From assembly GCA_963731125.1 (NCBI GenBank), contig CAVSVP010000012.1, positions 1-38,204 of the forward strand: a DNA stretch of 38,204 nucleotides, read 5' to 3'. Source of the stretch: CAVSVP01 sp963731125 (lineage in GTDB: Bacteria; Pseudomonadota; Gammaproteobacteria; Competibacterales; Competibacteraceae). Below the pieces are notes generated by a model. That model did no database searches. It was not told the origin of the DNA and saw nothing but the letters and a program-made list of their open reading frames with translations. Numbering within the stretch: the stretch's first letter is position 1; every line of letters begins with the position of its first letter. This document shows, piece after piece, positions 10,001 to 17,536 of this stretch. The translations under genes and the position numbers were made by a program.

Positions 10001-11897
10001 TTGCGCTGGTGTCGCCAGGCCCGGAGAGGGTGTGGGAGCGGCCCAGGAAATCATAGGCTTGCGTTTGGGACGCCCCGGCAAAGGAGACACTCTTCTGTAA
10101 ATCTAGGTTTACATCCCAGGTGTGATCGACGGTATAGCTGATGGAGTCGTTTAACACTCGTTCAATACTGGTGCGCCGCCAGGCGGTATCGAAACTGACG
10201 GTCTGCAAGTGCGCCCCGGCGCTAAGGCTGAACCCGCTGCTTGCAGTTCCGCTGACGTTAGCCCAGGAAATGTCGGCCTGGCCGGCGTTTTCGCCGCTGC
10301 CGAGCTGGTAGAAGCGGCCTAGACGGTCGTTGGCCGCGGCGCCAACCCCGGGCAGCGGGCTGACAAAACCCTGCAGCTCGCCGAAGAAGGGATCGTAGAC
10401 GACCCACCACTTGCTGTCGTCTGCCGCTACGGTGCCGGCGCTGGCGGCGTCATGGCCGCTTGGGGTCTGCACGCTCAAGAGCTGCGGGGCGCTGACGGTG
10501 GTGTTGTTGGTCAGGGTAAAGCTGGCTGTCTGCCAGTCAAAGGTCCAGTTGGCGCCACCGGGTAATGCCACCTGACCGATCTGATAATCGCCGAAGGAGG
10601 TGGTCAGTTGGCGATAGAACACCTGCGCCAGGCTGCCGTCGAGGTTCTCGAAAGCGCACAGCATCCCGCTGGGGGCCGCCACCAGGCTATTGTCGCTCGG
10701 GGTGGTGCATTGACTGTCGCCGCCGTAGTAGAAGTGGGCCACGCGCGTGGCGTTCCCGCTGCTGTCGAGCGAGGACTGATCGGCGATGCTGGCCAGGCGG
10801 CCGGTGTCATCCCAGATGACCTGCAGCCCGGGGGAGATGTTGGCGGAGCCGGGCAATACCTGCTGGGCGCGGCTGGCCAGCCACACCGTGGGGTCGTTTG
10901 CCGATTGCGCGAAGGTAACAATAGTGGTGCCGGAAGTCCAGGTGAAGGTGCTGCCGTCGGCGGATTGCGCCAGCGAGCCATAGGCGTTGGCCGGGCGACC
11001 GACGCTCACCGGCGGCGCCCAGCCGCCAAGCCCGCCGTCGGTGTTGGTGTATTCCAGCAACGAGCCGTCGAAGGCTTTCAGGGAGACCGCCCGTGTTCCC
11101 GAGCCACCCACGGCGTCCACGGCGCTGATGCGCACCCAGGGGACATTGGCGTCCACCCCGGTGAAGATCCAGCCTACCGGCAGGGCACCGGCTGGGTCCT
11201 CGACGAACCAGGGCTCACCGGTGGGCGTGCCGTTATAGAGCCCCCGATGGGATAGACCGATCTGCACCGTACCCGCGGCGGTCTGTACCGCCTGGGTCTG
11301 CAGCGCGGTCTGCACCGTGCCCGAGGCCAACCCGATGGCCAGCGGCCCGAAGCTGTCGGTGGGCTCCCGCCCGGCGCGCACATAGTCAATGGTGAAACCC
11401 TGCCACGTGAGATTATCACTGCCACCGCTGGGTACGAAAGTCCATTGGTAGGAATGGCGCGGCAGCAGTCCCGCCGTGGGGGGCACCGTGTAGCAGGTGT
11501 TGCCGCCGCAGGCGCTGCTGGGGCTCAGGGTGATCTGTGGCGAGACCCAGGCGTTGTTTTGGTCGGGGGAGGAGCCGTCGACGATATAGACGTTGCCGCT
11601 GCCGCTGCCGGGGATCTGCAGCACGGGTTGCTGCGTGGTGACAACGCACCCTGAGGCTGTCGCCGAGCCACCGATCAGACATTCGCTGCCTGTCGTATCC
11701 ACGAGTGGGGGCTGCGCGCGGTCCTTCTTGTCTTGTTCCTCCAGGTGCGGCGAACTCCGGGAAGCGGCCATGCCGGGGGCACTGGACAAGGCGGCGCCAA
11801 CCATGCTTGCTGTTAGCACGGCCGACAATCCCGCTACCATCAAACCTCGGCTGCGCCGCCCCGCCGTTTTATCAGCTCTTGCTTTATCGGTTACCAT
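7017..11897 (-). CDS. RHS/YD-repeat surface protein with PA14-like domain
   Basis: This is a 1626-residue protein. The N-terminus has Arg/Lys followed by GLMVAGLSAVLTASMVGAALSS, a signal peptide or membrane segment. Residues about 85-175 match the module in the adjacent glycine-rich protein. YD-type repeats (YDAAGRRAGL, YDFLGRS, YDTFGRVHTL, YDSLGN-like) fill the middle. A PA14-like block (about 690-840: YRLTSDSNGSATLWVNGQ) is interrupted by a Pro-rich hexapeptide array. The RHS core is at about 1443-1485 (LMGERTYLTSLGRFTSLDPVFG). After the core there is only a tail of about 120 residues, with one transmembrane helix and an acidic Asn/Glu/Gly end, rather than a recognisable toxin. RHS shells usually encapsulate a C-terminal effector. 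No good ribosome binding site precedes the ATG. Confidence 0.85.
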   Translation of the reverse strand: MVTDKARADKTAGRRSRGLMVAGLSAVLTASMVGAALSSAPGMAASRSSPHLEEQDKKDRAQPPLVDTTGSECLIGGSATASGCVVTTQQPVLQIPGSGSGNVYIVDGSSPDQNNAWVSPQITLSPSSACGGNTCYTVPPTAGLLPRHSYQWTFVPSGGSDNLTWQGFTIDYVRAGREPTDSFGPLAIGLASGTVQTALQTQAVQTAAGTVQIGLSHRGLYNGTPTGEPWFVEDPAGALPVGWIFTGVDANVPWVRISAVDAVGGSGTRAVSLKAFDGSLLEYTNTDGGLGGWAPPVSVGRPANAYGSLAQSADGSTFTWTSGTTIVTFAQSANDPTVWLASRAQQVLPGSANISPGLQVIWDDTGRLASIADQSSLDSSGNATRVAHFYYGGDSQCTTPSDNSLVAAPSGMLCAFENLDGSLAQVFYRQLTTSFGDYQIGQVALPGGANWTFDWQTASFTLTNNTTVSAPQLLSVQTPSGHDAASAGTVAADDSKWWVVYDPFFGELQGFVSPLPGVGAAANDRLGRFYQLGSGENAGQADISWANVSGTASSGFSLSAGAHLQTVSFDTAWRRTSIERVLNDSISYTVDHTWDVNLDLQKSVSFAGASQTQAYDFLGRSHTLSGPGDTSATTTYDQDNLAGWIATVYANTDFAAPGVGSQAINTAAVNWTSPPDGVTDGAWSMQLSTYLAAPAAGDSVVYRLTSDSNGSATLWVNGQCNPTSTLVAAASRRTGPPAHAGKPARPGRPDNPGPPDHAGPPDHAGPPNNSGRPDNPRPPAGPDVGAGNGCGSDNTATTSVATTKGDALNLVVQYVRNNTTVSASNPVTVQVEQQINGGSWTVLALDDLDPGLDLQSTVASSDTLSSGGQAVTLTQTTAWDDALFRTQAGVTYPGFDGNLATLPDYEANYDPTNSQWKRLTAQTSAGGSTYGLDYWDNTATPSSPACANTDDVIQAGQVQTLTYPETSTGAAGGLSRRLVYDAAGRRAGLEILPAGESSGVVGCLSYDARGRKLDGQVNAYSDSDSSTGGEAMSKSWTYSPDGLTTTITHTFEDPPAAPACASEGMAPYTCTEAQTVDLLGRTVATTDVWGTTVDTDYQLAAGTGVLTTVITTTADSFTATTTLTSNRDGTLASLNRTDSANSPTLSATWQYDTFGRVHTLETQSGGNEVITATYGYDTQSRGDSLTWSRSSSTVLSNTLTLSPNSTRTLGETLSLNGITYQYAYTFNTAGWLTAATLSSSDNSLSADWDYTFSPASLGTNVDAHLNGNVTTHTATVGSDSQTLELGYDFLDRVEATSPDATLAHDSLGNLTQYGDTTLTYEQTNQLISASNGTTTITFDRTPDGNLFQKTTSTSNSDTSIRYAAGGLILDDSGTPTSQTLVIGTLVATLDLSTPDDTDYTVTTLQYGNALLQLDATGAAQNLANPILYSPWGQAINPPAAEPTQPLYGWQATNLLETNLDLVLMGERTYLTSLGRFTSLDPVFGRNVNSYNYAANDPINNNDPNGRQSQIVDNYFTTKNLTYAGIGVGSVVGVGIVGAIVYKVFKTPVAEPDPSPELNVGPSNVEGTAEGANALEDPNIAGNEINALGEGRNNPALEVGDGAYEGIDEGNLLDEAVVEALGAGGLL
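9549..9692 (-). repeat. 18-bp tandem repeat, 8 units, inside the RHS gene
   Basis: Eight consecutive in-frame 18-bp units encode hexapeptides of the form PPDHAG: PPAHAG, KPARPG, RPDNPG, PPDHAG, PPDHAG, PPNNSG, RPDNPR and PPAGPD. The array is inserted in a loop of the PA14-like domain. Two central units are almost identical in DNA, which fits recent slippage. Confidence 0.85.
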
Positions 11898-12514
11898 CTG
11901 CGGTGCCTGTATTCATTATGTCATGGTGTATTAACAATTCTTTTACCAACGCCCTAAACCGTTGGCGTGCTAAACGCGTTCCTTGGGCGTCTTGAGAATC
12001 GGTACTTGATTCATAGAATTTTAATTCGTTCTCCCAAAAAGTCGTTGCACATACGTCCCAAATGTATGTTGTTGAAAAAACAACAAAGGGAGGTGATTAG
12101 ACCCCTAATGTAAGATTCAAGCTATTGATATATATATATATATATATATATATCTTTCAATTTTTCAGGGTGTATTTATCTAACAACAGGAGAATTTAAG
12201 TCGCAATTTCGGTGCGCAAAATGAGCAAACCTGCGTCAAGCAGGTAGAAGGGCATAGTGGCCCATCCAGAGAACCCGTCTCGGTAACAAGCGGTGGTTAG
12301 GGTAGGCACAAGAAAAATTACCGCAGTACGAGGGATGTCTCAAAACCGTGTCATTCTCAGGTGAGGATAATTGCAAAAAATTGCAAAATATGGGTAATGA
12401 GGTCGTAGGTAAATGTAGGGTAAGCTAAAAATTATAAAGTATGAGAAGTATTGACTAGCGCATGGATGGTGCGATGAATTAACCGAACCGTTCTCTTGCA
12501 GGTTGAAATTAACA
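11898..12514. other. Intergenic region between RHS and AraC genes
   Basis: This AT-rich spacer is divergent between the RHS gene (minus) and the AraC-type regulator (plus). It holds a TTGTTG/CAACAA hairpin near 12067-12086 and an (AT)13 tract. No ORF with recognisable homology was seen on either strand. Promoters for both flanking genes must lie here, but no clear -35/-10 pair stands out. Confidence 0.6.
12128..12153. repeat. (AT)13 dinucleotide microsatellite
   Basis: An uninterrupted run of 13 AT dinucleotides lies in the divergent intergenic region. It is length-variable in principle and easily melted. Confidence 0.95.
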
Positions 12515-13588
12515 ATGTCGAACCCGGCGTTAACTGAAAATGTGCCCGATGTCAGCCTACCCGTCGTGCATATCAATGGTGGCAACACGCCCCGCGATTG
12601 CCTGTTCGACGCGTGGCGAGAAAGCACCCGTCCGTTGTTCGGGGTCATTGCCGTCAATGGTTATACAAACTACAGGGTAGACGTTACAGCGTATCGCGTC
12701 GATGAGCTGATTGTTGACCATACCTGTTATGACGCCACTGTTTACACGCGGTCCAACAAGCATGTGATCCACGGCGACACTGACTATTTTGCACTGCATT
12801 TTCTAAAAAGCGGTGCGGAGCGTATCGTCACCGAGCACGGCGCTTTTCGGATGGCACCGGATCGGATTTGCCTGCGCGATTGGCGTTACAGCTTTGTTGG
12901 TACGGCAGAACGCACCGCACAAATCGGTATTGTGATTCCGCGTCATCTGGTGCCGGTGCACGACAACGTCAGTAGGCAGCCGCCAGATCTCTGCTGGTCG
13001 TTGGCATCGCCCGCCGGGCGGATGCTGGCGATGGCGATAATGCAGCTTTGGAAGATACTGCCTACGACAACGCAGTGGCAAGCCCCCGGTCTGGCGGCGA
13101 ACTTTATTAGTCTACTCAACGGTTTGCTGGTCAATACCCTGTTTCCGCAAAGTGAAGCACTGCGTCTTAACAACGCGATGCGGCTCACCATCAAGGAGTA
13201 TATTCGCACCCACCTGGAGCGGCCGGATCTGGATGTCGATTTGCTGTGCAGTGTGTTTCACTTATCGCGCACGAGTCTATACCGTCTATTCCAGGAAGAT
13301 GGGGGGGTACAAACGTACATCCGAGAACAACGCCTGAAGCGCTGTTTAGAGGCACTGCGTTATCAAGCGCGACAGCAAAATAAAGTACGGGAAGTTGCCG
13401 AGCAGTGGGGTTTTTTCTCAGCGAGCCATTTCCATCGCCTCTTTAAAAAGCAGTATGGCTTAGCGCCTTCTAAGGTGCTTGACCCTCAGGATCGTAAGAT
13501 GGTCAATTCCATTTCAGTTCGTAGCAGTCAGTACCTGCAAAGGCCACAAGAACTGCGACAGTGGCTGGAAGGTAAGCCTGTTGCGTAA
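12515..13588 (+). CDS. AraC family transcriptional regulator
   Basis: The protein is 357 residues. The N-terminal two-thirds resembles the AraC_binding_2-type ligand domain (FALHFLKSGAERIV, then a glycine-turn segment). The C-terminal DNA-binding domain has two helix-turn-helices: DVDLLCSVFHLSRTSLYRLF and VREVAEQWGFFSASHFHRLFKKQYG. These regulators usually activate nearby catabolic genes on binding an effector. The downstream plus-strand genes (truncated NDH-2, fumarase, malic enzyme) are possible targets, but nothing in the sequence proves it. The ATG at 12515 is chosen over an in-frame TTG at 12503; the AGG preceding them is about 12 bases from the ATG, so the start is not firm. Confidence 0.9.
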   Translation: MSNPALTENVPDVSLPVVHINGGNTPRDCLFDAWRESTRPLFGVIAVNGYTNYRVDVTAYRVDELIVDHTCYDATVYTRSNKHVIHGDTDYFALHFLKSGAERIVTEHGAFRMAPDRICLRDWRYSFVGTAERTAQIGIVIPRHLVPVHDNVSRQPPDLCWSLASPAGRMLAMAIMQLWKILPTTTQWQAPGLAANFISLLNGLLVNTLFPQSEALRLNNAMRLTIKEYIRTHLERPDLDVDLLCSVFHLSRTSLYRLFQEDGGVQTYIREQRLKRCLEALRYQARQQNKVREVAEQWGFFSASHFHRLFKKQYGLAPSKVLDPQDRKMVNSISVRSSQYLQRPQELRQWLEGKPVA

Positions 13589-13764
13589 TCAATAGCTTAC
13601 AAAACAAATTAGGTGGATAAACTAGGTTACTGAATATTAAATTTTTTTTGTTTTTTGCGTTTGCATTCAATCTTAGATCTCACAAGGCTATCACCTCCAA
13701 CCCCAACTTTAACCTCCGATATAGTCTCAACTTGTTGCCGAGTTTCCGGGGAGGAAAAATCGAC

Positions 13765-14055
13765 ATGAATGATAAAAATGGTCCGAAGCATGTGGTTATT
13801 GTGGGCGGGGGTTTCGCAGGTCTGGGCTGCGCCCGCAAACTGGCTTCCCGAAACGAGGTGCGGGTTACCCTGATCGATAAAAACAATTATCATCAGTTTC
13901 AGCCGCTGCTGTACCAGGTAGCCACCTCTCTTCTGGCGCCGGACGATGTGGCGATTTTTTTGCGCAAATTATTCCGCAACCATCCCAATGTGGACGTGAA
14001 GCTGACCGAGTATGGGCTGCTAATCGACCCGCCTTGCCGATTCCGGCCGAATTGA
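13765..14055 (+). pseudogene. Truncated type II NADH dehydrogenase (NDH-2-like)
   Basis: The frame begins MNDKNGPKHVVIVGGGFAGLGC, a classic Rossmann FAD-binding GxGxxG start. It continues with KLASRNEVRVTLIDKNNYHQFQPLLYQVATSLLAPDDVA, matching the first 85 or so residues of NDH-2/Ndh flavoproteins, which normally run to about 400-430 residues. After VDVKLTE the homology stops abruptly and the frame ends 18 residues later. The NAD-binding domain and membrane-anchoring C-terminus are absent, and I do not see them in the 200 bp that follow. GGGGAGG sits ten bases upstream of the ATG. It is a 5' fragment left by a deletion or recombination between this gene and fumC. Confidence 0.8.
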
Positions 14056-14261
14056 GGCCAGATGCAAATGGGACGATCATGCTGGATGCCACGACAGGAA
14101 AGCAATCGAGCTCAAGATTTCCCGCCGCATGCTGATGGATTGCCATGTTGAGTGCCCATGCGGCGCCGCTGACCAGAACCCAGGATCGCTCGACGTCGCG
14201 TCTCGTCCGGCGTTTGGTGTGAAGCGGGAATGGTTAATATTATTTCTCGGAGACAACAGGC

Positions 14262-15665
14262 ATGACTGAATTTCGCACTGAAACCGACAGCCTGGGAGAA
14301 GTCCAGGTTCCCGTCGACAAACTCTGGGGAGCCCAAACCCAGCGATCGCTCGAACATTTCAGCATTGGAGACGATTTAATCCCCCGGGAGATGATCCTCT
14401 CCTATGCTGTGTTGAAAAAAGCGGCCGCCATTGTCAATCATCAAGATGGGCGCTTGAATGACCAGCAGAAAAACTTAATTTGTCAAGTCTGCGATGAAAT
14501 ACTCACAGGCCAACATCAGGAGATGTTTCCTTTACACGTTTGGATGACGGGCAGCGGGACCCAGTTCAACATGAACGTCAATGAAGTGATTTCCAATCGC
14601 TGCTGTCAATTGGCAGGGACTTCCTTGGGCAGTAAGACTCCCGTGCATCCTAACGATCATGTGAATATGTCCCAGTCCTCCAACGACTCCTTTCCTTCGG
14701 CGATGTATATTGCAGCAGCGCAGGGAGTACAGGAACGATTGTTGCCCGCTGTAACCGCATTGCGGGATGAACTCAATACCAAAGCAGAAGCCTGGAAAGC
14801 GGTTGTCAAAATCGGTCGTACCCATATGCAGGATGCCGTTCCCCTCACGCTGGGACAGGAATTTTCGGGTTATGTGGGACTGTTAGACGACGACCTTGAG
14901 TGTTTGGGCGATAGCTTAACAGGCGTCTATCGTTTAGCTTTAGGGGGAACAGCCGTCGGGACGGGACTTAACGCTGCGCCTGATTTTGCCGAGAAAGCCG
15001 TCGCCGAAATTGCCCAGCTAACGGCATTGCCGTTTACGACGGCGCCTAATAAGTTTACGGTGCAGGGTTCCCATGATGCACTAGTCAGACTGAGTGGCGC
15101 GTTCAAGACGCTAGCCACGTCGTTGTACAAAATTGCTAATGACATTCGCCTCCTAAGTTGCGGACCTCGCTGTGGTTTCCACGAACTGGATATTCCAGCC
15201 AACGAGCCCGGATCATCGATTATGCCTGGGAAAGTCAATCCCACCCAGTGTGAAGCGCTGGCGATGGTTGCGGTGCAAGTGATGGCGAATGATGTGGCAG
15301 TGACTTTCGGGGGCGGTAGTGGTTACCTGGAAATGAATGTCTATAAGCCACTCATTATTTATAATATTTTGCACTCCATTCGGATCATGACCGATGGCTG
15401 TCACAACTTTGGCCGGTTTTTGGTGGCAGGAACGAAACCAAACCGGAAGCAAATTGATGCCTTTGTTGAGCGATCGCTGATGTTGGTGACTGCACTCAGT
15501 CCCGTCATCGGCTATGACAAAGCATCGCAAGTCGCCCACTATGCTCTCGACCACGATCTTACGCTTAAGGAAGCCGCCCTGAAGCTTGGCTATATTTCTG
15601 CCGATGAGTTTGATCGCGTTGTCGATCCAGCGAAGATGGTTCATCCCTATGTTGCGAAGAACTGA
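14262..15665 (+). CDS. fumC: Fumarate hydratase class II
   Basis: This is a full-length 467-residue class II (iron-independent) fumarase that interconverts fumarate and malate in the cytoplasm. DKLWGAQTQRSLEHF at the N-terminus, TGSGTQFNMNVNEV, SQSSNDSFPSAM, KIGRTHMQDA (catalytic pair T187-H188) and the superfamily signature GSSIMPGKVNPTQCEA (active-site serine 318) are all present, in near perfect register with the E. coli enzyme. GGAG nine bases upstream supports the ATG. The next gene on the strand is the malic enzyme; originally about 65 bp separated them, until IS1634 inserted. Fumarase plus malic enzyme would take fumarate to pyruvate. Confidence 0.97.
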   Translation: MTEFRTETDSLGEVQVPVDKLWGAQTQRSLEHFSIGDDLIPREMILSYAVLKKAAAIVNHQDGRLNDQQKNLICQVCDEILTGQHQEMFPLHVWMTGSGTQFNMNVNEVISNRCCQLAGTSLGSKTPVHPNDHVNMSQSSNDSFPSAMYIAAAQGVQERLLPAVTALRDELNTKAEAWKAVVKIGRTHMQDAVPLTLGQEFSGYVGLLDDDLECLGDSLTGVYRLALGGTAVGTGLNAAPDFAEKAVAEIAQLTALPFTTAPNKFTVQGSHDALVRLSGAFKTLATSLYKIANDIRLLSCGPRCGFHELDIPANEPGSSIMPGKVNPTQCEALAMVAVQVMANDVAVTFGGGSGYLEMNVYKPLIIYNILHSIRIMTDGCHNFGRFLVAGTKPNRKQIDAFVERSLMLVTALSPVIGYDKASQVAHYALDHDLTLKEAALKLGYISADEFDRVVDPAKMVHPYVAKN

Positions 15666-15683
15666 TCCACCCTCTATTTATAT

Positions 15684-17489
15684 CTCACGGTTCGCTCAAA
15701 TTGAGCAGGGGTTCTGAGAAATGCGGCGTCAATTGCATATAGATCTCCAGCGGAAAGTCGAGCAGCTCCAGGATGCGTTGCTGTACCGGGGTGAGCGTGG
15801 TCAAATGGGCATGTACTTCAGTGCCCTCATCGAGCAGCACCAGGGTCAGCCCGGTAAAGACGCGCAACATCATCTCGGTGGTGGGGCGAGCCGTCGCCCG
15901 CTTGGGGTTGCCTGGATAGAGACCACTCAGGCGCGTCCCTTCCTGCTGCAGGCGCTGGCGCACGGTGAACTCAACCAAGGTCAGCACCCGCAGCCCCAGG
16001 CTCAGCAGCCGGATCAGCCCCTTGACCCGCGCATCGGAGTCCAAATACATCGGTGTCAGCGACAACACCCGACCCTTCAGGCGCCCAAAGCCCCGTTCGA
16101 TGAGATAGGCCTGACGGTAGGCGAGCACGACCTCGGTCAACGACAACTCGGTCTGGTCGGTGGCATAGACCCGCCAGCCCAGCCGGCGCACTGCCGAGGC
16201 GAGGGCGGCCTCGTCGAGGCATACCTGCACGGTGACTGTCTGGGTGCGCTCCACCCGAGCGGGCCGGTCACGGTAACGCCGCTTGGGCCGCTCATCGAGA
16301 TGGGTTTGATAGTCCACCGCCAGCAGGCCCGCGACCCGGTGCTTGGCGATGAGCGCCTCGACGGTCTCGGCCAAGGTCGCCTCGTCGGTAAAGCGCTTCT
16401 TGCCCTGGCCGGTGACGTTAAGCTCGGCAATCGCCGCGGTGGCCTGCTCCAGACGTTGGTGCAGCGCCCGCTCTTGACGCTCGGCCAGTTTGAGCGAACG
16501 TACCACCAGCCGCCGCTCGATCCAGGTGAGCTCCTTGCCGTCGTGCTCACCGGTGAGCTTCACCTCATAGCCAAAGCCCTCGGCCAGCTTCGGCCCCCGG
16601 TCACCCTCCGCGCTGGGCTGATACACCGGCTCCAGCGCCTGGTGGCCCGCCCAGACCGGCTCCAGCACCTGCTCGAGCTCCGACTCCGGCAGTTGCGTGC
16701 TCGGCAGCGGGCACAGATAATGATCCCCGCTGCCCACCACGTACGCCCGGGTAGCCAGCGCCGCCATCTTCGCATCACCGAGGTAGGTCATCCCGGCCTG
16801 CTGCAACGTGCGCTGCACTTTGCCAATCTCCGGCACGTACAGCGGGTCATCGGCCTGCTCGCCCGAGACCACCGTGGTGCTCAGGGGCAGCCCCAGGGGA
16901 TCCAGCGTCGCAAGATTGATTTTCACCTGCGGCAGGTCCGGACGGTGGTCCTTGCTGTGGCCGAATTGAAACAGACCTTCCTCAGTCACCTCGACGTAGC
17001 CCTTGGCGGTGGTGCTGTCGACACGCACTCGCCGCGACCCCCCCAGGTCATAGACCCGCAGCAGTTGCTCACCCAGCGACTGCTCAACGGTTTCCCACGC
17101 CACGTCGTCGCTCAAATAATCCAGCACCGCCGCCAGGCGGTCATCGCTCCAATCCAGCGCCCGTACCGGCTGGCCCAGACACCCGGCCAATCCCTGCAGG
17201 CGCGCCTCGACCCAGGGTTGGACATGGTTCAGGCGGTGGTCGCCTTCCGACAGGATAAAGGCCAGCCACACGGCACTGACCGTGCCCAGGCTCAGCCCCT
17301 GCCAGTTGCCGTGGGTCGGAAAGTGCTCATCCAACAACGCCCCCACGTGCATCCGCTCCAGCTGGGCCAGCAGCAAGGGGATATCGTCCATGCGTTCCGT
17401 CTTAAAAGTAAGTTTGTCAATCATATCAAAATCTTATCAAATAAAACTCACTTTCTCAGAAGTGGCTCTGTAAATGAGCGAACCGTGAG
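15684..17489 (-). mobile_element. IS1634-family element, complete copy (1806 bp)
   Basis: The ends are perfect 15-bp inverted repeats, CTCACGGTTCGCTCA on the left and its complement on the right. They are flanked by a 6-bp direct repeat, ttatat (15678-15683 and 17490-17495), as expected for this family. The element lies between fumC and the malic enzyme gene. A second copy starts at 37735 in the opposite orientation and differs in the shared part by a 2-base indel in the non-coding leader. Confidence 0.95.
15685..17424 (-). CDS. IS1634 family transposase
   Basis: A 579-residue DDE transposase. The N-terminal domain (MIDKLTFKTERMDDIPLLL, a DUF4277-like region) precedes the catalytic core: VDSTTAKG (first aspartate, residue 136), YLGDAKMAALATR (second) and YLIERGFGRLKGRV (glutamate). 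The stop codon falls inside the left terminal inverted repeat, as is common for compact ISs. No frameshift or premature stop is visible, so it may be active. The long frame on the opposite strand is a GC-driven shadow. Confidence 0.95.
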   Translation of the reverse strand: MIDKLTFKTERMDDIPLLLAQLERMHVGALLDEHFPTHGNWQGLSLGTVSAVWLAFILSEGDHRLNHVQPWVEARLQGLAGCLGQPVRALDWSDDRLAAVLDYLSDDVAWETVEQSLGEQLLRVYDLGGSRRVRVDSTTAKGYVEVTEEGLFQFGHSKDHRPDLPQVKINLATLDPLGLPLSTTVVSGEQADDPLYVPEIGKVQRTLQQAGMTYLGDAKMAALATRAYVVGSGDHYLCPLPSTQLPESELEQVLEPVWAGHQALEPVYQPSAEGDRGPKLAEGFGYEVKLTGEHDGKELTWIERRLVVRSLKLAERQERALHQRLEQATAAIAELNVTGQGKKRFTDEATLAETVEALIAKHRVAGLLAVDYQTHLDERPKRRYRDRPARVERTQTVTVQVCLDEAALASAVRRLGWRVYATDQTELSLTEVVLAYRQAYLIERGFGRLKGRVLSLTPMYLDSDARVKGLIRLLSLGLRVLTLVEFTVRQRLQQEGTRLSGLYPGNPKRATARPTTEMMLRVFTGLTLVLLDEGTEVHAHLTTLTPVQQRILELLDFPLEIYMQLTPHFSEPLLNLSEP

Positions 17490-17536
17490 TTATATAACTG
17501 AAAAACTAAGAATGTATCACTTAAGGGTAAGTAATC

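Noticed and set aside
14056..14261. Possible remaining coding sequence of the NDH-2 gene before fumC
   Set aside because: No frame in this interval resembles the NAD-binding or C-terminal part of NDH-2; only unrelated short peptides appear.
14342..15477. Two GCGATCGC (HIP1-type) octamers in fumC, hinting at a cyanobacterial donor
   Set aside because: The same octamer also occurs near 6213 and 20099 in other genes, and the fumarase sequence itself looks proteobacterial; two sites are too few to argue for transfer.
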